Source: Actinacidiphila cocklensis (GTDB taxonomy: Bacteria; Actinomycetota; Actinomycetes; Streptomycetales; Streptomycetaceae). From it: DNA of 64,000 nucleotides. The position numbers were made by a program, and so were the translations under genes. This document shows, piece after piece, positions 37,910 to 46,375 of this stretch. The notes beneath the pieces are model-generated. The model saw only the letters and a program-made list of their open reading frames with translations, ran no database searches and had not been told where the DNA came from. Position 1 is the first letter of the stretch. Each line of letters begins with the position of its first letter. Where the stretch lies: the NCBI RefSeq assembly GCF_907177275.1, contig NZ_CAJSLV010000052.1, positions 62,001-126,000 of the forward strand, read 5' to 3'.

Positions 37910-38598
37910 GCGACGAGGGGGGCAGCCACGCCTTCCGCGAGCAGGACCCGACCAAATCCGATACGGAGAACGCCAGGGTCAGCATCGCCAAACGCCCCGA
38001 GATCGAGCCCTTCGCGGTGACGTCGGGCCTGCCGGGCGGCGGCCGGGGTCCCAAGGTCCGCCGCTTCTGGTCCGGCCGCCGCATCCCCGCGGCGCTGACC
38101 GCCGCGGTGCTCTTCGGACTTGCCGGCCTCTTCCTCTACGACATCGCCTCGGTCCGCGCCGACCGCAAGGCGATGCAGTGGCGCATCACGCTCGCGAACG
38201 AGCTGGCCACCCGGCACCTGGACGACGTCTGGATCATCCTCGGCGCCTCCGTGGCGGCCGCGCTCGGCCTGTGGCTGCTGGTCCTCGCCCTGACCCCCGG
38301 CGAGCGCGGGGTCCTGCCGATGGCCCGCAGCGGAAGCGCCGGAGTGCGCGCGGGACTCGACCGGCGTGCGGCGGAACTGGTGCTGCGGGACCGGGCGATG
38401 GAGGTCTCCGGGGTCCGCTGGGCCAAGGTCGACGTCGGCCGCCGCAAGATCAAGGCCCGCGCCACCTCGCACTTCCGCGAACTCGAAGAGGTGCGCGACG
38501 ACCTGACGGCCGCCCTCGGCGAGGCGGTGCGGCAGCTGGGCCTGGCCAGGTCCCCGCAGCTGCGCATCCACCTCCAGCGGGCAGAGAAGAAGGGGTGA
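37906..38598 (+). CDS. DUF6286-type membrane protein of the Asp23 operon
   Basis: A 230-residue protein. About 60 polar residues are followed by two transmembrane segments (ALTAAVLFGLAGLFLYDIA and IILGASVAAALGLWLLVLAL) separated by a charged loop. A C-terminal cytoplasmic domain follows (VSGVRWAKVDVGRRKIKA) that reads like the Asp23-binding part of AmaP. Start ATG 37906 shares ATGA with the preceding stop. Probably a second membrane anchor. Confidence 0.8.
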   Translation: MSDEGGSHAFREQDPTKSDTENARVSIAKRPEIEPFAVTSGLPGGGRGPKVRRFWSGRRIPAALTAAVLFGLAGLFLYDIASVRADRKAMQWRITLANELATRHLDDVWIILGASVAAALGLWLLVLALTPGERGVLPMARSGSAGVRAGLDRRAAELVLRDRAMEVSGVRWAKVDVGRRKIKARATSHFRELEEVRDDLTAALGEAVRQLGLARSPQLRIHLQRAEKKG

Positions 38599-38605
38599 TC
38601 GGGCG

Positions 38606-39202
38606 ATGCGCACCGCGTTCAACCGGGTCCTGCTCGGGCTGATCGGCCTCGTCCTGCTGGTGGTCGGCCTCTCGGTGCTGGTCGGCAGCCTCGACCTGCA
38701 GCGCCACTGGGACTTCACGGTGCCCGACTGGTGGCCCTTCACCGGCCCCAAGGACGTCCTGCTCACCGATCACTCCAGGACCCGCTACCGCTCGGACGGC
38801 TGGTGGTGGCCGGTGGTCTTCGTCGTCCTCGGCGTGCTCTTCCTCGCGTCCGTGTGGTGGCTGCTGGCCCAGGCCCGCACCCGGCGGCTGCGGCAGATCA
38901 GGATCGACAGCGGCGACGGCCAGGGCGCGCTGCTGCGCGGCCGGGCGCTGGAGAGCGTGCTGCGCTCGGAGGCCGAGGGGTTCGACGGCGTCGAGTATTC
39001 CAACGCGGTGCTCACCGGGCGCAGGGGTGCGCCGGAGGCCCGCCTCGTGCTGGGCCTGGCCCCGCACGCGACCCCCGAGGAGGTCGTCACCGGCCTCGAC
39101 GAGCAGGTCCTGGAGCGCGCCCGCACCTCCGCGAGCCTGCCGGACCTGCCGGCCGAGGCCCGGCTGCGTGCGGTCCGCCACCGCGCCGCCCGGGTCAGCT
39201 GA
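38606..39202 (+). CDS. amaP: alkaline shock response membrane anchor protein AmaP
   Basis: A 198-residue protein with two membrane helices (VLLGLIGLVLLVVGLSVLVG and PVVFVVLGVLFLASVWWLLA) and a C-terminal cytoplasmic domain (LLRGRALESVLRSEAEGFDG). The layout is that of AmaP, which ties Asp23 to the membrane. Start ATG 38606 is seven bases after the DUF6286 gene. It ends convergent to the SDR gene. Confidence 0.85.
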   Translation: MRTAFNRVLLGLIGLVLLVVGLSVLVGSLDLQRHWDFTVPDWWPFTGPKDVLLTDHSRTRYRSDGWWWPVVFVVLGVLFLASVWWLLAQARTRRLRQIRIDSGDGQGALLRGRALESVLRSEAEGFDGVEYSNAVLTGRRGAPEARLVLGLAPHATPEEVVTGLDEQVLERARTSASLPDLPAEARLRAVRHRAARVS

Positions 39203-39246
39203 CCCCCGCGCTGCGCGGCGGCTGAACGGCACCGGCGGGCGCGGCG

Positions 39247-40008
39247 TCACAGCGCCTGCTGCGCGCCCCCGTCGACGGGCAGCATGAGCCCGGTCAGGTA
39301 GGAGGCGGCGGGCGAGAGCAGGAAGGCCGCGGCCCGGCCGAACTCGGCCGGGGTGCCGTAGCGGCGCAGCGGGATCGAGGCGCTGCTGCGCGCCCTGGCC
39401 GCGTCCGGGTCGCCGCCCAGCGCGTCCAGCTCGCGTACCCGGTCGGTGTCGATACGGGACGGCAGCAGGCCGACGACCCGGATGCCGCGCGGGCCGACCT
39501 CCGCGGCCAGGGTCTTGGCGTAGCCGGCGAGGCCCGGGCGCAGGCCGTTGGAGACGGCGAGGCCGGGGATGGGCTCGCGGACCGATCCGGACAGCACGAA
39601 GCCGATGACGCCGCCCTCGCCGAGGCACTTGGCCGCCGCCCGTGCCAGCCGGACCGCGCCGAGGAAGACCGACTCGAAGGCGGTCTGCCACTGCTCGTCG
39701 CCGATGTCCGCGGCCGCGCCGGGCGGCGGGCCGCCGACGCTGATCAGTACACCGTCGACCGTGCCGAACCGGGTCCTGGCGGTGGCCAGCAGCAACTCCG
39801 CGGTCTCCGGGTCGGCGTTGTCCGCGACGACGCCCAACGCCCGCTCAGGTCCGCCCAGTTCCGCCGCCGCCTGGTCGACCGTGGCCGCGGTGCGCCCGGA
39901 CAGCACCACCTTGGCGCCCTCCGCGGCGAGTTCGCGGGCGGCGGCCAGGCCGAGGCCGCGGCCCCCGCCGGTGACCACGTACACCCGGTCCCTGAGTCCG
40001 AGGTCCAT
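39247..40008 (-). CDS. SDR-family oxidoreductase lacking the canonical catalytic Tyr
   Basis: A 253-residue Rossmann protein with cofactor motif VTGGGRGLGLAAARELAAEG and the C-terminal SYLTGLMLPVDGG. The usual S...YxxxK motif is replaced by VLSGSVREPIPGLAVSNGLR followed by AGYAKTLA: the Tyr position reads Asn, although a Lys remains later. This matches the divergent BKR-like SDR subgroup, so its activity may differ from classical ketoreductases. It starts three bases after the GH15 stop, so the two are co-transcribed. Confidence 0.85.
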   Translation of the reverse strand: MDLGLRDRVYVVTGGGRGLGLAAARELAAEGAKVVLSGRTAATVDQAAAELGGPERALGVVADNADPETAELLLATARTRFGTVDGVLISVGGPPPGAAADIGDEQWQTAFESVFLGAVRLARAAAKCLGEGGVIGFVLSGSVREPIPGLAVSNGLRPGLAGYAKTLAAEVGPRGIRVVGLLPSRIDTDRVRELDALGGDPDAARARSSASIPLRRYGTPAEFGRAAAFLLSPAASYLTGLMLPVDGGAQQAL

Positions 40009-40011
40009 CGC

Positions 40012-41799
40012 TCAGCCCCTCCCTCCGCGCAGGCCCGTCAGTGCGAACGCGGTGTTGATCAGGCCCACATGGCTGAACGCCTGCGGATAGTTGCCCAGTT
40101 GGCGCCCGGCGACCGGGTCCCACTCCTCGGCGAGCAGCCCCAGGTCGCTGCGTACCGCCAGCAGCCGCTCGAAGAGCGCTCTGGCCTCGCCGGTCCGCCC
40201 GATGGAGTGCAGCGCGTCGGCGAGCCAGAACGAGCAGGCCAGGAAGGCGCCTTCACTGCCGGGCAGCCCGTCGACGTCGCCCGTCCCGGGGGAGTAGCGG
40301 CGGACGAAACCGCCGTGGTCCAGCTCGCGCTGCACCGCGTCGACGGTGCCGACCACCCGGTGGTCGGTCGGCGGCAGGAAGCCGACCTGCGGGATCAGCA
40401 GCGTGGCGGCGTCCAGCTCCGCGGACCCGTAGGACTGGGTGAAGGTGTTGCGCTCGGCGTCGTAGCCCTTCTCGCACACCTCGGCGTGCACCTGGGCGCG
40501 CATCGAGCGCCAGCGGTCCGCGTTGCCGCGCAGCTTCGGGTGGGCCTCCACGGTGCGGGCCGCCCGGTCCGCCGCCACCCAGGCCATCACCTTGGAGTGC
40601 ACGAAGTGCCGGCGCGGGCCGCGTACCTCCCAGATGCCCTCGTCGGGATCGCGCCACTTGGACTCCAGGAACTCCATCAGCGACCGCTGGAGGTTCCAGG
40701 CGTGCGGCTCGTCGCGCAGCCCGCTGTTCCTGGCCAGGAAGAAGGAGTCGAGGACCTCGCCGTAGACGTCCAGCTGGAGCTGGCCCGCGGCGGCGTTGCC
40801 GACCCTGACCGGGGTGGAGCCCTCGTAGCCGGCGAGCCAGGACACCTCGAACTCGGTCAGCCGCCGCTCGCCCGCGATGCCGTACATGATCTGCAGGTCG
40901 GCCGGGTCGCCGGCGACCGCCCGCAGCAGCCAGTCGCGCCAGGCCTGCGCCTCGGTGAGGAAGCCGCCGGAGACCAGCGCGTTCAGGGTCAGGGCGGCGT
41001 CCCGCAGCCAGCAGTAGCGGTAGTCCCAGTTGCGCACCCCGCCGATCTCCTCGGGCAGCGAGGTGGTCGCGGCGGCCGCGATACCGCCGCTGGGCGCGTA
41101 GGTGAGGGCCTTGAGGGTGATCATGGAGCGCAGCACGGCGGACCGCCACGGCCCCTGGTAGCAGCACTGGGCCGACCACTTCTCCCAGTCCTCCAGGCTC
41201 TGCTCCAGGGCGGTGAAGGGCGCCACCCGGCGCGGCCTGGTGGCGTGCGAGGGGTGCCAGGTCATGACGAAGGCGATGCGGTCGCCCTCCTCGACGGTGA
41301 AGTCGGAGTACGTCCGCATGTCCTTGCCGTACATCGGCAGCGGCGGCTCGGTGCGCAGCCACACCGCGTCCGGCCCCGCGACGGCCACCCGGTGGTGGTC
41401 GGTGCGGCGCATCCAGGGCACCACGCCGCCGTAGTCGAAGCGCAGGGCCAGCTCGCTGCGCATGTCGACCTGGCCCGAGACGCCCTCGACGATCCTGATC
41501 AGGTCGGGCGCGCGGTCGCGCTGCGGCATGAAGTCGGTGACCTTGACGGTGCCGGTCGGCGTCCGCCAGACGGTGTCGAGCACCAGGGTGTCGCCCCGGT
41601 AGGACCGTTCGGTGCATTCCACGGCCTGTTGCGGGGCGATCCGCCAGCGGCCGTTGCTCTCGTCGCCGAGCAGCGCCGCGAAGCATGCCGCGGAGTCGAA
41701 ACGGGGCAGGCACAGCCAGTCCACCGACCCGTCCCGCCCGACGAGCGCGGCGGTCTGCAGGTCGCCGATCAGCGCGTAGTCCTCGATACGTCCGGCCAC
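40012..41799 (-). CDS. glycoside hydrolase family 15 protein (trehalase/glucoamylase-like)
   Basis: A 595-residue protein. The N-terminal trehalase-like beta-sandwich (IEDYALIGDLQTAALVGRDG, SVDWLCLPRFDS) is followed by an (alpha/alpha)6 GH15 barrel with GGVRNWDYRYCWLRDAALTL and GSEGAFLACSFWLADAL. In actinobacteria such proteins hydrolyse trehalose or maltose-type glucosides in the cytoplasm; no signal peptide is seen. Start GTG 41799. Likely the leading gene of a pair with the SDR. Confidence 0.9.
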   Translation of the reverse strand: MAGRIEDYALIGDLQTAALVGRDGSVDWLCLPRFDSAACFAALLGDESNGRWRIAPQQAVECTERSYRGDTLVLDTVWRTPTGTVKVTDFMPQRDRAPDLIRIVEGVSGQVDMRSELALRFDYGGVVPWMRRTDHHRVAVAGPDAVWLRTEPPLPMYGKDMRTYSDFTVEEGDRIAFVMTWHPSHATRPRRVAPFTALEQSLEDWEKWSAQCCYQGPWRSAVLRSMITLKALTYAPSGGIAAAATTSLPEEIGGVRNWDYRYCWLRDAALTLNALVSGGFLTEAQAWRDWLLRAVAGDPADLQIMYGIAGERRLTEFEVSWLAGYEGSTPVRVGNAAAGQLQLDVYGEVLDSFFLARNSGLRDEPHAWNLQRSLMEFLESKWRDPDEGIWEVRGPRRHFVHSKVMAWVAADRAARTVEAHPKLRGNADRWRSMRAQVHAEVCEKGYDAERNTFTQSYGSAELDAATLLIPQVGFLPPTDHRVVGTVDAVQRELDHGGFVRRYSPGTGDVDGLPGSEGAFLACSFWLADALHSIGRTGEARALFERLLAVRSDLGLLAEEWDPVAGRQLGNYPQAFSHVGLINTAFALTGLRGGRG

Positions 41800-41851
41800 G
41801 GTCCGCCCATCCGCCTGGTGGTGGTGTCTGTCGAGTCTGCTGGTGCCGCGG

Positions 41852-42694
41852 CTACACCGCTACCGGAACGCTGCCTTCCGGTTCCTGCGGGGTCTCGGAC
41901 TGCTTCTTGCGGGCGGCGAGCACCTCGGCGCGCTCCCGGCGCAGCAGGACGACCCAGCCCACCGGCACCATCGCGGTGAACAGCCACCACTGGATCGCGT
42001 AGGCCATGTGCGGGCCGATGCTGCTGTGGTCGGGGTCGGGGATCAGCCCGGGTCCGCCGCGGGCGGGCACGGGGGACACCATCTCCAGGTAGCCGCCGAC
42101 CGTCTGCTCGGGCAGGCCGCCTGCCGACTTCACCTCGGAGCCGTTGATCAGCATGATCTGGCGGGCCGGCAGGCCCTTGCGGTCGCGGATGCCGGTGGAG
42201 GAGGTGGTCTCGTCGGGGCGCAGCCGCCCCACCACGGTGACCTCGCCGGCCGGCGGCGGGACGATCTTCGGGAAAGCCGTCGGGTCGTCGCCCGGCGAGA
42301 TCCAGCCACGGTTGATCAGCACCGCCCGGCCGTCGTCCAGGATCAGCGGGGTGATGACGTGGTAGCCGACCTCCTGGCCGCCGCCGGAGGAGTCGTCGGA
42401 GCCGGAGTTGCCCGCGGTGCGGTGCCGGGCGACGACCTCGTGGGCGGTGTCGAAGCGGCCGGTCGCCGTCACCATGCGGTACAGGTCCTCGTGCGGCACG
42501 TCGTGGCCGGGTGAGGTCACCGACTCGACCGGGACCGGGGTGGCCTTCAGGCCGGCCGCGATGATCTTGTTGTTCGCCACCCGGTGCTCATGGCGGTGCA
42601 GCTGCCAGAAGCCCAGTCTGACCATCACCGGCATGAGCAGCAGACCGATGAGGGTGAGGATCACCCATTGGCGGGACAGCAGGAAGCGGTACAC
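41852..42694 (-). CDS. SURF1 family cytochrome oxidase assembly protein
   Basis: A 280-residue membrane protein with one helix at each end: YRFLLSRQWVILTLIGLLLM, then LGFWQLHRHEHR (the SURF1 signature), and near the C-terminus HMAYAIQWWLFTAMVPVGWV. The middle extracytoplasmic part has VGYHVITPLILDDGRAVLIN RGW-type sequence, as usual. It helps haem a insertion into subunit I of the aa3 oxidase. Start GTG 42694 is chosen because the family begins with M-YRFLL; upstream TTG 42709 is unlikely. Confidence 0.93.
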   Translation of the reverse strand: MYRFLLSRQWVILTLIGLLLMPVMVRLGFWQLHRHEHRVANNKIIAAGLKATPVPVESVTSPGHDVPHEDLYRMVTATGRFDTAHEVVARHRTAGNSGSDDSSGGGQEVGYHVITPLILDDGRAVLINRGWISPGDDPTAFPKIVPPPAGEVTVVGRLRPDETTSSTGIRDRKGLPARQIMLINGSEVKSAGGLPEQTVGGYLEMVSPVPARGGPGLIPDPDHSSIGPHMAYAIQWWLFTAMVPVGWVVLLRRERAEVLAARKKQSETPQEPEGSVPVAV

Positions 42695-42776
42695 CCCACG
42701 ACGGTACAACTCGGCCGTGGGGCGTCCGCCGGTAGGGGGTGATTCGTGTCGGGGGCCGTCCGGTCGGGTGGGGGGT

Positions 42777-43028
42777 TCAGGCGTGTGTCGGGGTGCCGGT
42801 GTGGTCGACGATGCCGCCGCCGCCCTCCGCTTTCGCGCAGTGGGCGCAGCAGTAGAAGTGGCCGTCCACCTCCACGCCGTGTCCGATGATCTGCACCCGG
42901 CAGTGCTCGCAGATCGGTGCCATCCGGTGGACGGCGCACTCGAAGCAGTCGAAGACGTGCACCGCGCCCTGGGCGTGCACCTCGAAGCTCATCGCATAGT
43001 CGTTTCCGCAGACCTCGCATCGTGCCAT
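42777..43028 (-). CDS. small cysteine-rich zinc-binding protein
   Basis: An 83-residue protein with four CxxC-type knuckles: CEVC (start), CFEC, CEHC and CCAHC, spaced as two treble-clef/zinc-ribbon halves. The His-rich stretches HVFDCFECAVHRM and GHGVEVDGHFYCC add further ligands. Start ATG 43028 (MARCEVCGN). Conserved small zinc protein in Streptomyces as I recall; function unknown. It lies between the exonuclease and SURF1 on the same strand. Confidence 0.8.
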   Translation of the reverse strand: MARCEVCGNDYAMSFEVHAQGAVHVFDCFECAVHRMAPICEHCRVQIIGHGVEVDGHFYCCAHCAKAEGGGGIVDHTGTPTHA

Positions 43029-43128
43029 GAGGCACAGGCTGCGGGGACCGGGCGGCCCGGGCAAACCGGCGGCGGGCGTGTTGCCCGGCTGCCACCCGGA
43101 CGGCGGCGCGGTCCGTGCCCTCAGCGGG

Positions 43129-44121
43129 TCAGCCGTGGACGCCGGGGGCCGGCGTGACGGCCTTGAGCAGCTCGGTGAACTGCCGCTCGTCGATCACCGG
43201 CGTCCCGTAGGCGCGGGCCTTGACGGACTTGCCGGTGGGTGAGTCCGGGTCGTTGGTGACCAGCAGGCTGGTCAGCCGGCTGACGGAGGAGGCGACGTGC
43301 AGCCCGGCGTCGGTGGCCCGGTCCTCCAGCAGGTCGCGTTCTATCCCGGTGTCCCCGGAGAAGGCCACCCGCATCCCCTGGACCAGCGGCCCGTCGGGCG
43401 CCAGCCGCCCGGGGTTCGGATACGGGCACGCCGGGCGCTTGCGGGCCGGCCGCCAGCCGGAGCGCGGCCCGCTGCCGTACAGCGCGCCGTAACGCGGCGC
43501 GGGCACCGCCGAGTCCACCCACTCGGTCAGCGGGCGGCAGGCGTGCAGGGGCAGCGGCAGCGCGGCCGCGGCCGCCAGGTGCAGGCTCGGCCGGAAGGCC
43601 TCGGCCAGCACCCGGGCGTCGTCCAGGGCGTGGTGGGCGCGCTGCTGGACCACCCCGTAGTGCGCGGCCAGCGACTCCAGCTTGTGGTTGGCCAGCGGCA
43701 GCCGCAGCTCCTTGGCCAGCACGATGGTGCACAGCCGGTGCTCGACCGGCGCGGCGGACTGCGCCCGCGCGTACTCCCTGGCCAGCATCGACCAGTCGAA
43801 GACCGCGTTGTGGGCCACCAGCACCCGCCCGGCGAGCCGTTCGGCCAGTTCGCCGGCGATCTCGGGGAAGAGCGGGGCGTCGGCGAGCATCGCCCCGGTC
43901 AGCCCGTGGATCCACACGGGGCCGGGGTCGCGCTGCGGGTTGACCGGCGAATACCAGTGGTCCTGGACCTCGCCGCGGGCGTCGAGCCGGTAGACGGCGG
44001 CGGACACGATCCGGTCGTCCTTGCCCAGCCCGGTGGTCTCGACGTCGACCACCGCATAGCCCTCGGGATAGTCCGCGGGCCAAGGCGAAGGGGGCGGCGG
44101 GGCGGTCCGGTTGTCCAGCAT
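43129..44121 (-). CDS. DEDDh 3'-5' exonuclease with C-terminal BRCT domain
   Basis: A 330-residue DnaQ-like nuclease. Exo I is YAVVDVETTGLG (DxE), Exo II VLVAHNAVFDWSMLARE (D), and Exo III RAHHALDDARVLAEAF (HxxxxD). A basic linker leads to a C-terminal BRCT domain of about 80 residues (PLVQGMRVAFSGDTGIERDL, TSLLVTNDPDSPTGKSVKA). The architecture resembles a proofreading or repair exonuclease recruited by its BRCT domain. Start ATG 44121; GTG 44127 possible. Confidence 0.92.
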   Translation of the reverse strand: MLDNRTAPPPPSPWPADYPEGYAVVDVETTGLGKDDRIVSAAVYRLDARGEVQDHWYSPVNPQRDPGPVWIHGLTGAMLADAPLFPEIAGELAERLAGRVLVAHNAVFDWSMLAREYARAQSAAPVEHRLCTIVLAKELRLPLANHKLESLAAHYGVVQQRAHHALDDARVLAEAFRPSLHLAAAAALPLPLHACRPLTEWVDSAVPAPRYGALYGSGPRSGWRPARKRPACPYPNPGRLAPDGPLVQGMRVAFSGDTGIERDLLEDRATDAGLHVASSVSRLTSLLVTNDPDSPTGKSVKARAYGTPVIDERQFTELLKAVTPAPGVHG

Positions 44122-44283
44122 GGTCACTGAGGATACGGCGCGGTGCCGACAGTGGATCATCCCGTCCGCCGGCGGGACGCCCGCGCGGCCCTGGAAGGGT
44201 GCGGCGAGGTTGACGCGTACGCGTCCGTACTAATCGGTAACAACGTCTGGCGGACGCCCGTGATGTGCCTCTATGGTGCGCGC

Positions 44284-45183
44284 ATGCCCCAACTGCCCGA
44301 TGTCGTGCTGTGGTCGATACCCGCCTTCGTACTGCTGGCCGTCGTCGAGATGGTCAGCTACCGCATTCACCCCGACGAGGACGCTGCCGGCTACACCGGC
44401 CGGGACACCGCCGCCAGCCTGTCCATGGGTCTGGGCAGCCTCGTCACGGACGCGCTGTGGAAGATCCCGGTGGTGGCGATCTACTCGGGCGTCTACGCGC
44501 TCACCCCGCTGCGGGTGCCGGTGCACTGGTGGACGGTGCTGCTGATGCTGCTCGCGCAGGACTTCTTCTACTACTGGTCGCACCGCGGCCACCACGTCAT
44601 CAGGATCCTGTGGGCGTGCCACGTGGTGCACCACTCCAGCCGCAACTTCAACCTGTCCACCGCGCTGCGGCAGCCCTGGACCAGCCTCACGTCCTGGCCG
44701 TTCTACCTGCCGCTGATCGCGCTCGGCGTGCACCCGGCGGCGCTGGCCTTCTGCTCGTCGGTCAACCTGGTGTACCAGTTCTGGATCCACACCGAGCGGG
44801 TCGGGCGGCTGGCCCGCCCGCTGGAGTTCACCCTCAACACGCCCTCGCACCACCGGGTCCACCACGCCTCCCAGGGCAGCTACCTGGACCGCAACTTCGG
44901 CGGCATCCTCATCGTCTGGGACCGCCTCTTCGGCTCCTTCGCCGCCGAGACGCAGCGCCCGGTGTACGGCCTGACGAAGAACATCGCGACGTACAACCCG
45001 CTGCGGGTCGCGACCCACGAGTACGCGGCCATCGCCCACGACCTTGCCGCCGCCACGACCTGGCGCGACCGCGTCGCCCACCTCGTGCGCGGCCCGGGCT
45101 GGCAGCCGGCCGCGGCGGCGGCGCCCCAGCCCGCGGCGGCACCCGGCTCCACCGGCGGCCCGGCCCCGGAGGCGGCGGCGTGA
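44284..45183 (+). CDS. sterol desaturase/fatty acid hydroxylase family membrane protein
   Basis: A 299-residue integral membrane di-iron protein. The histidine boxes are in the right order: SHRGHH, HVVHHSSRNFN and HHRVHHA, plus HPDEDAAGYTGRDT in the first loop. Several hydrophobic helices surround them. It adds OH or a double bond to a lipid; the substrate is unknown. The last 50 residues are an Ala/Pro tail. TATGGT (44272-44277) six bases before ATG 44284 predicts a leaderless mRNA. Confidence 0.9.
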   Translation: MPQLPDVVLWSIPAFVLLAVVEMVSYRIHPDEDAAGYTGRDTAASLSMGLGSLVTDALWKIPVVAIYSGVYALTPLRVPVHWWTVLLMLLAQDFFYYWSHRGHHVIRILWACHVVHHSSRNFNLSTALRQPWTSLTSWPFYLPLIALGVHPAALAFCSSVNLVYQFWIHTERVGRLARPLEFTLNTPSHHRVHHASQGSYLDRNFGGILIVWDRLFGSFAAETQRPVYGLTKNIATYNPLRVATHEYAAIAHDLAAATTWRDRVAHLVRGPGWQPAAAAAPQPAAAPGSTGGPAPEAAA

Positions 45184-45896
45184 CGGCGGACGGCTCGGTG
45201 GCGGGCACCGCCGTCGTACCCGAGCCGGCGGGGCCGCGCCCCGCGCCCGAGCGGGCCGGGGCCGTCATCGGCGTGTTCGCGGCGCTGGCTGCCCTGCATC
45301 TGACGGCCGTCGGCGGGCACTTCGAGCTGCTGCGCGACCTCGGCAAGCCGCTGCTCATGCCCGTGCTCGCCGCCTGGGTGTGGACCTGGCGCGGGCCGCG
45401 GCTGCTGGTCGGGGCACTGCTGTGCGGGTGCGGCGGCGACGTGCTGCTGGAGGTCGGCGGCACGGTGCCGTTCCTGCTCGGGATGGGGTGCTTCGCCGCC
45501 GGGCACGTCTGCTACCTGCGGCTCTTCGCCCGCTACGGCGGCTTCGCCGGGCCGCGCGGGGCGGTACGCGCGCGCTGCGCCGCGTACGTCGTGGTGTGCG
45601 CGGTCCTCGTGACGCTGCTGTGGCCCGGCCTCGACCCGGGGATGCGGGTGCCGGTGGCCCTCTACAGCCTGCTGCTCACCGCGATGGCGGCCGGGGCCTA
45701 CGGGCTCGGCGGCACCGCACTGGCCGGCGGCGCGCTCTTCCTGCTGTCCGACAGCCTCATCGCGACCGGCCTGGCGGACTGGCCGCAACTGCCCGCGCAC
45801 GACGTGTGGGTCATGGCGACCTATCTGGCAGGGCAGGCGCTGCTCGCCCTGGGCGTGCTCAGGGCCGCCGGCGCCACGCGGCCGGCCCACTCGTAG
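45180..45896 (+). CDS. lysoplasmalogenase family protein (YhhN/TMEM86)
   Basis: A 238-residue protein with about eight transmembrane helices. Family features are the LGKPLLMPVLAAWVW segment (KPL motif), the GDVLLEVGG acidic site and GGALFLLSDSLIATG near the end. Such proteins hydrolyse the vinyl-ether bond of lysoplasmalogens or act on related ether lipids. Start GTG 45180 shares GTGA with the desaturase stop, so the two make one lipid-modifying unit. Confidence 0.88.
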   Translation: MTADGSVAGTAVVPEPAGPRPAPERAGAVIGVFAALAALHLTAVGGHFELLRDLGKPLLMPVLAAWVWTWRGPRLLVGALLCGCGGDVLLEVGGTVPFLLGMGCFAAGHVCYLRLFARYGGFAGPRGAVRARCAAYVVVCAVLVTLLWPGLDPGMRVPVALYSLLLTAMAAGAYGLGGTALAGGALFLLSDSLIATGLADWPQLPAHDVWVMATYLAGQALLALGVLRAAGATRPAHS

Positions 45897-45912
45897 AGCC
45901 GTAAAGGCACGG

Positions 45913-46098
45913 TCAGGCCTCGCGGCGGCGTGCGGCCCGCAGCGCGCCGACGCTCAGCAGCGGGACGCGCACCCGTCCGTCCGGCCAGCGGTCGGGTGCG
46001 GCGGGCCGCGGCGGCGGGGGCGGCGCGGCGGTCACCGGGGCGGGCAGCCGCACGCTGCCGTAGGGGCGGCGGCGGGGCAGGGGCGGCGGGGTCTGCAC
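45913..46098 (-). CDS. small Pro/Arg-rich hypothetical protein
   Basis: A 61-residue basic, proline-rich frame (start GTG 46098 preceded by GAGGACC; ends SVGALRAARRREA). No domain is recognisable. It lies convergent to the lysoplasmalogenase and divergent from moaA. Could be a non-coding open frame. Confidence 0.35.
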   Translation of the reverse strand: MQTPPPLPRRRPYGSVRLPAPVTAAPPPPPRPAAPDRWPDGRVRVPLLSVGALRAARRREA

Positions 46099-46238
46099 GG
46101 CGGGTCCTCGCGAGGGTGCGGGGCGCCGGCGGGCAGCCGGCGGGTGGCAACACGGTGTGCGCTGTCCAACGAAACCGCGCCGCCCCGGTGTCGCCCGCGC
46201 CCGCGTACCGCCCGGAAGAGGTGAACGCCCACCAGCGG

Positions 46239-46279
46239 TTTCAACAGTCTGTTGCAAAGTCGCCCCGGTTGCGTACGCT
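46239..46279 (+). promoter_or_regulatory. moaA promoter with a palindromic operator over the -35 box
   Basis: TTGCAA (46252-46257), a 16-base spacer and TACGCT (46274-46279) form a good promoter. CAACAG-T-CTGTTG (46242-46254) is a perfect palindrome whose right half runs into the -35, a classic repressor site. The 5' untranslated region to moaA is about 90 bases. Confidence 0.5.
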
Positions 46280-46375
46280 GCGTGCGGTGACCGCCACGTG
46301 ACGGCTCTGTCGGCGCCTGGCCCTAGGCTGGAGGAATTGGCGGCGCAACCCGGCGCCCGGAGGGAGGCGGAGTCC

